From contig JBEHYN010000053.1 of assembly GCA_048498155.1 (NCBI GenBank), positions 1-14,020 on the forward strand: 14,020 nucleotides of DNA. The letters are read 5' to 3'. Source of the DNA: BOG-938 sp048498155. GTDB lineage: Bacteria; Pseudomonadota; Alphaproteobacteria; Caulobacterales; Caulobacteraceae. Position 1 is the first letter of the stretch; every line of letters starts with the position of its first letter. Below the pieces are notes generated by a model. That model had not been told where the DNA came from, ran no database searches, and worked only from the letters and a program-made list of their open reading frames with translations. Below are positions 7,393 to 14,020 of this stretch, in pieces. The translations under genes were made by a program, and so were the position numbers.

Positions 7393-8099
7393 GCGAGCGC
7401 CTTGATCGGCTTGCGCGGCTTGAGCAAGGGCTTGATCGCATCGGTGCCGAACAGGGCGATGGCAGCATTGCGCCAGGCGCTGACCTTGGGCGCGCTCAGG
7501 GCGCGGGCGAAATAATAGGTGGCGATGGTGGCGCTTAGCAGATGGATCTTTGATACGGAGGTGAAGGCTCCGTCCGTCTGGTCTTTCTTGCGCCGGAACA
7601 GCCGAGCTACCGCCAGGCCGACCTTCAGCAGTAGAAGCCCGCCGAAGACGTCGAACGCCAAATGGCCTGGGCGAATCCTATGCAGGCGAATTTGCGGCGC
7701 ATGGATATGACGGACGTGATGCTCATGAACCGCCCCCGCATCGGCCGTCGCCGAAGCGCCCGTCGCGTCTACTAGGGCAGGGACTTCCGCCATGCCGTCG
7801 ATAGGCGGCGCATCGCCGATGGGTTCGGCGGCAGCGTCCGCCAGGACGACCGGAGTCTGGGCCACCCTGCGGTCATGCTGGCGCTTGTCTTCCGCTAGAA
7901 GCTGTTCGACCAGAAGCCCAACCCCAATACCGACGATATTGGGATGATTGCGGCACAGTTCAGCCAGGGTTTCGATGAACGCTCGACCGTGGTGGCCGTG
8001 GTCCCGCAACCCGAGATGGAAGGTGTGCTGGGCCAGATCCGCAGCCTTTTCCATGTCCGTTCCGGCCATGGCGCTGATACTTTGGAATAATCCCGGCAT
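7389..8099 (-). CDS. Hypothetical membrane-associated protein with His-rich segment
   Basis: I do not recognise this 236-residue protein. The N-terminal part has a short His cluster (HTFHLGLRDHGHHG, 25-38) and a hydrophobic helix at 52-68 (HPNIVGIGVGLLVEQLL). A low-complexity Ala/Asp/Pro linker (about 83-122) follows. Next comes a His-rich stretch with seven His between 125 and 146, then a probable membrane helix (HLAFDVFGGLLLLKVGLAVARLF, 146-168) flanked by RRKK, and a second hydrophobic helix at 184-201. The tail is basic (KPLLKPRKPIKALA). The start is uncertain: ATG 8099 gives the longest form but has little ribosome-binding signal, while internal ATGs at residues 11 and 16 have better upstream purines. 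Its stop overlaps the start of the beta-lactamase-like lipoprotein gene, so the two form a small operon and may act together at the envelope. Confidence 0.7.
   Translation of the reverse strand: MPGLFQSISAMAGTDMEKAADLAQHTFHLGLRDHGHHGRAFIETLAELCRNHPNIVGIGVGLLVEQLLAEDKRQHDRRVAQTPVVLADAAAEPIGDAPPIDGMAEVPALVDATGASATADAGAVHEHHVRHIHAPQIRLHRIRPGHLAFDVFGGLLLLKVGLAVARLFRRKKDQTDGAFTSVSKIHLLSATIATYYFARALSAPKVSAWRNAAIALFGTDAIKPLLKPRKPIKALA
7390..7403 (-). promoter_or_regulatory. Ribosome binding site deciding a CTG start
   Basis: On the minus strand AAGG (7403-7400) is followed by 7 nt and then CTG (7392-7390). The stop TGA of the upstream gene overlaps it as CTGA. This is the layout usual for coupled ATGA junctions, with C replacing A. 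Confidence 0.45.
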
Positions 8100-8110
8100 G
8101 ATAGGCCAAT

Positions 8111-8134
8111 GCTGAAGAGACGCGTCGTCTCAGC
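8111..8134 (-). other. Short hairpin between the doubtful ORF and the His-rich protein gene
   Basis: GAGACG (8117-8122), loop CGT, and CGTCTC (8126-8131) form a perfect 6-bp stem. Flanking GCT and AGC extend it across a 3-nt bulge. There is no T-run on either side, so it is not a typical terminator. It may be a 5' leader structure for the gene starting at 8099. Confidence 0.35.
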
Positions 8135-8375
8135 CTAGCGGAAGCAGCCCTCCGCGACCACTGGGCGCCGCGCGAGAGGCGAATCGGTCAACCCCAATCA
8201 CGCGTCTTTGCGCTATTTCAGCCACAGAGCGGAACAGATTCCCGGTGCGACCTTCCAGCGGCTTGATCGAACCAGGATAGTTGGAAAAGCTGGGCTGGCG
8301 AGGGGGATGAGTCCTGCGCGTGACGCCCTTCGACGCGGCAATGCGTGAAGCGGCTTTAGAAGACTTTCGCGCCAT
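8130..8375 (-). CDS. Doubtful small ORF, 81 codons, unknown function
   Basis: An ATG-initiated frame lies 30 bp upstream of the His-rich protein gene on the same strand. The product is basic, with a Lys/Ser/Ala N-terminus (MARKSSKAASRIAASKG) and a more ordered middle (PLEGRTGNLFRSVAEIAQRR). Against it: there is no ribosome binding site, its third codon positions look less GC-rich than those of neighbouring genes, and a plus-strand terminator lies directly before it. I do not recognise it. It is kept because it fills an otherwise empty stretch. Confidence 0.28.
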   Translation of the reverse strand: MARKSSKAASRIAASKGVTRRTHPPRQPSFSNYPGSIKPLEGRTGNLFRSVAEIAQRRVIGVDRFASRAAPSGRGGLLPLG

Positions 8376-8383
8376 ACGAGCGC

Positions 8384-8419
8384 AGGGCGGCCCCGGAAAC
8401 GGAGCCGCCCTTTCTGTTT
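8384..8419 (+). terminator. Rho-independent terminator, plus strand, orphan
   Basis: AGGGCGGC (8384-8391) pairs perfectly with GCCGCCCT (8404-8411) around a 12-nt loop, and TTTCTGTTT follows directly. The T-tract is on the plus strand only, so the orientation is clear. The nearest recognised plus-strand gene upstream ends at 6319, over 2 kb away. The terminator may therefore close an unannotated plus-strand transcript. Confidence 0.65.
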
Positions 8420-8469
8420 GCGGGGCCCTGAGCTAGTCCAGGGCGATCTGTTCGCCCGTGGGACCCGCC

Positions 8470-8892
8470 ATGCCTACCCTGACCCCGTTTCATCTCGCCT
8501 TTCCGGTTGACGACCTGGACGCCGCCCGACGCTTTTACGGCCAGGTCCTGGGTTGTCCGGAAGGGCGCAGCACGGCGGACTGGATCGATTTCAATCTGTT
8601 CGGCCACCAGATCGTCGCTCACCGGGTCCAGCGTGCGGCTGCCGAGTCGGGGCGTAATCCGGTGGACGGCCACAATGTGCCGGTGCCCCATTTCGGCGTG
8701 GTGCTGAGCCTGCAGCAGTTCGACGCCCTGGCCGCGCGGGTGCGGGCGGCGGGCGTCACGTTCGGCATCGAGCCCCATGTCCGCTTCAAGGGACAGGCGG
8801 GCGAACAGGCCACCATGTTCTTCTACGACCCGGCCGGAAACGCCTTGGAGTTCAAGGCCTTCGCCGACATGGGCCAATTGTTCGCGCGCTAA
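8470..8892 (+). CDS. VOC-superfamily protein (glyoxalase/extradiol dioxygenase-like, COG3565 type)
   Basis: This 140-residue protein consists of one vicinal-oxygen-chelate module made of two beta-alpha-beta-beta-beta units. The start TPFHLAFPVDDLDAARRFYG and the phrases CPEGRSTADWIDFN and FGHQIVAH match the group usually annotated as predicted extradiol dioxygenases. Candidate metal ligands are H8 (FHLAF), H74 (PHFGV) and E127 (NALEFK), the positions expected for a VOC site. FYDPAGNALEFK is the classic C-terminal signature. ATG 8470 was chosen because GGGA lies 6 nt upstream (8460-8463); the in-frame GTG at 8458 overlaps that site. The substrate cannot be predicted. The gene converges with the pterin dehydratase gene, and their stop codons overlap. 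Confidence 0.88.
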   Translation: MPTLTPFHLAFPVDDLDAARRFYGQVLGCPEGRSTADWIDFNLFGHQIVAHRVQRAAAESGRNPVDGHNVPVPHFGVVLSLQQFDALAARVRAAGVTFGIEPHVRFKGQAGEQATMFFYDPAGNALEFKAFADMGQLFAR

Positions 8893-9179
8893 TCCGCAGC
8901 GGCGTCGATCGCCTGGGCCAGGGCTACGTCCCGCTCGGTGACTCCGCCCGCCACGTGAGTGGCGAGCTGAATGTCCACCCGGTTGTAGACATTGAACCAC
9001 TCCGGGTGATGGTCCATCTGCTCCGCTGCCTGGGCGACCTTGGCCATGAAGCTGAACGCTTGAACGAAGTCATGGAAGTGGAAGGATTTGACGATGGCGT
9101 CACGGTCCGGGACGGCGGCCCAGCCGTCCAAGCGCGCTATGGCGGTCTGCGCGCCGATCACGGGCGGAATCTTCGTCAT
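8889..9179 (-). CDS. phhB: 4a-hydroxytetrahydrobiopterin dehydratase (pterin-4a-carbinolamine dehydratase)
   Basis: This 96-residue cytoplasmic enzyme dehydrates the 4a-hydroxy-pterin formed by aromatic amino acid hydroxylases, allowing the cofactor to be recycled. The family signature is complete: E53-x3-H57-H58-P59-x5-Y65-x9-H75-x8-D84, with the active-site His pair in MDHHPEWFNVYNRVDIQLATH. The length equals that of a typical single-domain PCD. No phenylalanine hydroxylase gene is in the window, so the partner must lie elsewhere, or the protein has another pterin role. Its TAG stop lies within the end of the VOC gene (CTAA at 8889-8892 serves both). Confidence 0.93.
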   Translation of the reverse strand: MTKIPPVIGAQTAIARLDGWAAVPDRDAIVKSFHFHDFVQAFSFMAKVAQAAEQMDHHPEWFNVYNRVDIQLATHVAGGVTERDVALAQAIDAAAD

Positions 9180-9224
9180 TGGCCTTCACCAGACGGAAAG
9201 ACTGATGGGCCTAGTCTGCGCGCC

Positions 9225-10028
9225 ATGGACCTGTCCCCGTCAAGCCCCTTTCCGCTTGTCGCTGCCCCGCCGAGCGTCCCCGCCGCGGACGTCGATCGCT
9301 CGCGATTCGCCTTCCATGGCGGCGGGTTGGCGACCCTGCTGGCCAGGCTTGGCCGCCCGCGAGGCGTGCTGATCGTCACGCCGAACCTGGACCATCTGCG
9401 TTTGCTGGACCTGTCGGCGGCCCTGCGGCGCGCCTACCGCAGCGCCGATGTGGTGCTCAACGACAGCCGTTTCCTCGACCGTCTGTGCCTGGGCGGCCGG
9501 GTGCTGACCCTGCCGGGGTCGGAGTTGGCCCCTATGATGCTGGATCGGGCGCCGGCCGGGGCCAAGGTCCTGGTGATCGGCTGCGATGAGGCGGTGCAGG
9601 CCGACCTGCCCGCGCGCTATCCTCAACTGGCCTTCGCTTTTATCGAGCCCTCCATGGGCTTCATCCGCCGTCGCGCCGAGCGGCGTGACCTGGCCAAGGC
9701 GGCCCTCGCCGAGCGGCCGTCGATGGTGTTCGTGTGCACCGGCGCGCCGCAGAGCGAACTGTTGGCCGCGCAGATGAAACGGGCGGGGCTCAAGGCCGAC
9801 ATGTTGTGCTGCGGTTCGGCCTTCCATTTCCTGAGCGGGACCGCGACGCGGGCGCCGGTCTGGGCCCGCCGGCTGGGCGGCGAATGGGCCTGGCGTTTCG
9901 TGCTGGAGCCACGCACCCGCAAGCGCTACCTGGCCGACGCGCTGTTCCTGGCGCGCAACGTTTTGGGCTTCCTGTCGCTCAGGCTGACCGGCCACGCGCG
10001 GCTCGGGCGCTATGAGATCGGACGCTAG
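9225..10028 (+). CDS. WecG/TagA/CpsF-family glycosyltransferase
   Basis: This 267-residue protein belongs to the GT26-type family that transfers N-acetylmannosamine-type or related sugars to polyprenyl-linked acceptors on the cytoplasmic side of the membrane. Family landmarks are TPNLDHL (52-58), LNDSRF (78-83) with the presumed catalytic Asp80, LPGSEL (96-101), CTGAPQSELLAAQ (171-183, a variant of the usual GxPxQE) and the C-terminal block RAPVWARRLGGEWAWRF plus EPRTRKRYL. The start ATG 9225 is the only reasonable one before the conserved region, although its ribosome binding site is weak. Caulobacter holdfast protein HfsJ belongs to this family, so an HfsJ-like role in adhesin synthesis is possible, but I cannot confirm orthology. 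Its TAG stop shares CTAG 10025-10028 with the xylanase stop on the other strand. Confidence 0.85.
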   Translation: MDLSPSSPFPLVAAPPSVPAADVDRSRFAFHGGGLATLLARLGRPRGVLIVTPNLDHLRLLDLSAALRRAYRSADVVLNDSRFLDRLCLGGRVLTLPGSELAPMMLDRAPAGAKVLVIGCDEAVQADLPARYPQLAFAFIEPSMGFIRRRAERRDLAKAALAERPSMVFVCTGAPQSELLAAQMKRAGLKADMLCCGSAFHFLSGTATRAPVWARRLGGEWAWRFVLEPRTRKRYLADALFLARNVLGFLSLRLTGHARLGRYEIGR

Positions 10029-11092
10029 CTGCGGCCTACGGCCTCCTCGAACGCCGCAGCCGCCGCCTTGGGCCGCCCATCGTCGTCGAAGAACAGGGGC
10101 GCGTCGGTTCCGTCGCCCGCATTGGGCGGATGGCGCAGCCAGGAATCCTGATCGCGTACGCCCCAGGTGGTGAAGGCGTAACGCTGCGCCGAAGGCAGGG
10201 CGGCCAGGGCTTCGCCGGCTTCCCCAGCCAGCCGGGCCTGGGCGTTGAGCTTGGCCTGCCGGCTCATCAGGCGGGCGCCCTGCAGCGTCACATCGAATTC
10301 CGAGATGTGGATTTTCAAACCCGTGGAGGCCAGATCGCGGATCGCCGCCTTGATCGCGCCGGGCGCCAGGTCGGTGGATAGATGCGTCTGGGCGCCCAGG
10401 CCGTCCAACGGCGCGCCCTGTTTCATCAGGCTCTCCACCAGGCGCAGGAAAGTCAGCCGTTTCTTAGGATTGCTCTCCAGATTGTAATCGTTGAGGAACA
10501 GAGCCGCATTCGGGTCGGCCTGGCGGGCGTATTTCAGGGCTGTGGCCACATAGTCCATGCCCAGCGCCTGCCGCCACAGGCAGGGGCGATAGCCGTCGCC
10601 GTCCTCGGCCACTGGCTCATTGACCACGTCCCAGCCCAACGCCTGGCCACGATAGCGCCCGGCCACCGCCAGGATGTAGTTGGCGTAAGCCTTCTCAAAG
10701 GCGGCTCGATCGTGCGCCAGTCGCTCGAAGGGCGGCGGAGAATAGATATACCAGATCAGGTTGTGCCCATGCAGGCGCAGGCCATTTTGCCGGGCGAAGT
10801 TGGCGATGAAGTCGGCCTTGGCGAAACTGAAGGTCCCGTCCGGCTGGAGGATCTGCTCCATCTTCATCTCCCAATCGGCGGTGATCTGGGAGAAATTTGC
10901 CAGTAGAACGGCGCGATAGCTTGCATCTTCCAAACCGCCGACCGAGATGGCCGCGCCGACGGGAAAAGGCGCGACCGACTTGAGCGGCGCCAGGGTCAGG
11001 GGCGCCGGCGGCGTTTGCGCTTGCCCACGGCAGGCCGCCAAGGCGAGCGCCGAGGCCACGACGACGCGGCGGGAGGGTGAGGCGCGGTTCAT
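10025..11092 (-). CDS. GH10 endo-1,4-beta-xylanase, predicted exported lipoprotein
   Basis: This 355-residue secreted enzyme would cut internal beta-1,4-xylosidic bonds of plant xylan. Glycoside hydrolase family 10 is shown by HGHNLIW (108-114), WDVVNEP with acid/base Glu159, LNDYNLE, GAQTHL and ISEFDV with nucleophile Glu265. The C-terminal FTTWGVRDQDSWL (307-319) corresponds to the family's aglycone-side motif. The N-terminus PSRRVVVASALALAAC combines a twin-arginine-like SRRxV motif with a lipobox ending at Cys21, which suggests export by Tat or Sec and lipid anchoring. The length fits a bare catalytic domain with no carbohydrate-binding module. ATG 11092 has a weak ribosome binding site. 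It stands alone on this strand, divergent from glmS. Confidence 0.92.
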   Translation of the reverse strand: MNRASPSRRVVVASALALAACRGQAQTPPAPLTLAPLKSVAPFPVGAAISVGGLEDASYRAVLLANFSQITADWEMKMEQILQPDGTFSFAKADFIANFARQNGLRLHGHNLIWYIYSPPPFERLAHDRAAFEKAYANYILAVAGRYRGQALGWDVVNEPVAEDGDGYRPCLWRQALGMDYVATALKYARQADPNAALFLNDYNLESNPKKRLTFLRLVESLMKQGAPLDGLGAQTHLSTDLAPGAIKAAIRDLASTGLKIHISEFDVTLQGARLMSRQAKLNAQARLAGEAGEALAALPSAQRYAFTTWGVRDQDSWLRHPPNAGDGTDAPLFFDDDGRPKAAAAAFEEAVGRS

Positions 11093-11214
11093 GCCGCCAT
11101 GCTGCCCTGGCCGGGTTGATTTTGTGTTCGTGGTTCAATCCACCTTCGCTGTGCTGTGACGCCGGTGCAAATCTTGCTAGGAGCGAACGGGGCGAGCGAA
11201 CCGGGGAATCGGAC

Positions 11215-13035
<1,821 letters not shown>

Positions 13036-13050
13036 GGGGCTCGGGTCCAG

Positions 13051-13205
13051 CCTCCCTTCCCCCTCGAGGGGGGAAGGGGTAGGGGATGAGGGTGGTCGCG
13101 CCCCTCCTTTCCGAATGAACAGTTGAGGCGCCGCCTCCTGCGTTTTCTTCTAAGGCGGACTGCCTCCACCCCCATCCCTGCCCTTCCCCCATCGAGGGGG
13201 AAGGA
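13051..13205. repeat. Intergenic palindromic repeat cluster between glmS and trmB
   Basis: Two related hairpins flank a 90-bp core. The left one is CCCTTCCCCC-TCGA-GGGGGGAAGGG (13054-13078, one bulged G). The right one is CCTTCCCCC (13182-13190), loop ATCGA, and GGGGGAAGG (13196-13204). The stretch at 13071-13095 is also roughly the reverse complement of 13166-13188 (GGGGATGAGGGTGG against CCACCCCCATCCC), so the whole unit is one large imperfect inverted repeat. It resembles the repeated extragenic palindromes scattered through Caulobacter-type genomes, though that is my recollection. It may help end glmS transcription but lacks a T-run. Confidence 0.6.
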
Positions 13206-13226
13206 CGCTTAATTCTGCGATCGGTC

Positions 13227-13940
13227 ATGACCTCCCTCGGCCAAAAACCCCACGGCCCGTTGCGCTCCTACGGCCGCATCAAATCCCGGCAGATCAAGGC
13301 GCGGTCGGCGGACCTGCTGGCCACGCGTCTGCCGCAGCTCAGTCTGGACCTGTCCGCCCCCATCGATCCCATGGCTCTCAAGCCCGACGCCGCCGAAGTG
13401 TGGCTGGAGATCGGTTTTGGCGGGGGCGAGCACATGGCGGCTCAGGCTCAGACCCGGCCCGATGTATTGGTCATTGGCGCCGAGCCCTTCCTCAACGGCG
13501 TGGCCAGCGCCATAGGCCATATAGAACAACATTCGTTGACCAATGTTCGCCTGGCCCAGGCCGATGCGCGCGATCTGCTCGCCCGCCTGCCGGATGAATG
13601 CCTGGAGCGGGTTTTCATCCTGTTCCCCGACCCCTGGCCCAAGGCGCGGCATAACAAGCGGCGGCTGGTACAGGAACCGGTCTTGAACGAGATCGTGCGG
13701 GTGCTCAAACCCGACGGCCGTCTGAGATTCGCCACCGACTGGGCCGACTACGCCGCCTGGACCCTGGAGCGGGCGCTCAAAACCCCCGGCCTGACCTGGA
13801 CCGCCCACAGCGCCGACGACTGGCGCCGCCCACCGCAGGACCACGTGACCACGCGGTATGAGAGCAAGCGGCTGGGCGATTGTGAGCCGGTGTGGCTGGA
13901 GTTCCTACGTGCTCCACCGCTCGCGGGAGCTTTGCGATAG
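13227..13940 (+). CDS. trmB: tRNA (guanine(46)-N7)-methyltransferase
   Basis: TrmB uses S-adenosylmethionine to make m7G46 in the variable loop of many tRNAs. The 237 residues contain the SAM-binding EIGFGGGEH (61-69), GAEPFLNGV (84-92, acidic ribose-binding position), DARDLL (113-118) and the family-defining FPDPWPKARHNKRR (133-146). The RFATDWADY region follows, then a C-terminal TRYESKRL (209-216). The N-terminal LRSYGRIKSRQI fits alphaproteobacterial members. ATG 13227 is the first start after the palindromic repeat, and its ribosome binding site is poor. The gene following it is beyond the window. Confidence 0.94.
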   Translation: MTSLGQKPHGPLRSYGRIKSRQIKARSADLLATRLPQLSLDLSAPIDPMALKPDAAEVWLEIGFGGGEHMAAQAQTRPDVLVIGAEPFLNGVASAIGHIEQHSLTNVRLAQADARDLLARLPDECLERVFILFPDPWPKARHNKRRLVQEPVLNEIVRVLKPDGRLRFATDWADYAAWTLERALKTPGLTWTAHSADDWRRPPQDHVTTRYESKRLGDCEPVWLEFLRAPPLAGALR

Positions 13941-14020
13941 TCGCTGCCCGACGCCCTGGTCTTGATGGATATGGGCCTGGTGTGACGCTTAGGGCGGGCG
14001 TCTGGCTGTGTTGTTCTGGT
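13941..14020. other. Gene-free tail with a long-loop inverted repeat
   Basis: No gene is recognisable in the last 80 bp. GACGCCC (13950-13956) and GGGCGTC (13996-14002) are perfect reverse complements 39 nt apart, followed by the T-rich TGTGTTGTTCT. This could be a weak terminator or the leader of the next gene. The window ends before this can be decided. Confidence 0.3.

Noticed and set aside
8140..8149. GGAAGCAGCC, as in the SRP RNA loop
   Set aside because: Only this short stretch matches. The partner strand and the rest of the SRP RNA hairpin are missing, so it is most likely chance.
8236..8290. tRNA-like GGTTCGATC on the minus strand
   Set aside because: The flanks do not form the 5-bp T stem, and no acceptor, D or anticodon arms can be drawn.
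11093..11214. glmS ribozyme or riboswitch in the glmS leader
   Set aside because: The leader is 122 bp and lacks the conserved ribozyme core, which is known from Gram-positive bacteria. No other conserved structure is recognisable.
13965..13985. Six-codon frame ATG GAT ATG ... TGA after trmB, possibly a leader peptide
   Set aside because: It has no ribosome binding site, no regulatory codon run and no visible downstream gene to control. It is expected by chance.

Overview
The window is GC-rich, densely packed bacterial chromosome. Several signs point to an alphaproteobacterium: a direct-repeat SOS box of the form GTTC-N7-GTTC in front of comM, the ComM and TrmB sequences themselves, and compact gene spacing. 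Caulobacterales (a Caulobacter- or Phenylobacterium-like organism) is my best guess. That rank is inferred from overall protein flavour, not proven by a marker.

Layout. (1) 1-98: the 3' end of an IS5-family insertion sequence, with the last 26 codons of its transposase. (2) 90-2308, minus strand: remains of an exopolysaccharide locus. A GumK-type (GT70) glucuronosyltransferase is followed, with an ATGA overlap, by a polysaccharide flippase whose C-terminal helices are missing where the IS begins. (3) 2309-2777: a regulatory gap of about 470 bp with a 17-bp direct repeat (period 21) and an SOS box. (4) 2778-6319, plus strand: comM, a multi-membrane-span GT-C-like protein and a 93-residue helical protein. 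(5) 6322-8099, minus strand: a His-rich membrane protein of unknown function, coupled through a CTGA junction to a class A beta-lactamase-like lipoprotein that probably starts at CTG. (6) 8100-8469: a mostly gene-poor stretch with a doubtful 81-codon ORF and a strong plus-strand terminator that has no obvious gene to terminate. (7) 8470-11092: two convergent pairs, a VOC protein against a pterin carbinolamine dehydratase, and a WecG/TagA/CpsF glycosyltransferase against a GH10 xylanase. (8) 11215-13940, plus strand: glmS, a palindromic repeat cluster, and trmB.

How the genes fit together. Surface-carbohydrate genes recur: gumK, the flippase, the WecG-type transferase, possibly the GT-C protein, and glmS, which makes glucosamine-6-P for UDP-amino sugars. 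They are separated by housekeeping genes and do not form one operon. comM appears to be under LexA control, which would link the branch-migration step of DNA uptake to DNA damage. I see no CRISPR array, tRNA or rRNA, and no clear unknown defence or mobile system. The most worthwhile items are the IS-broken gumK-flippase locus, the regulatory gap before comM, the CTG start, and the orphan terminator.
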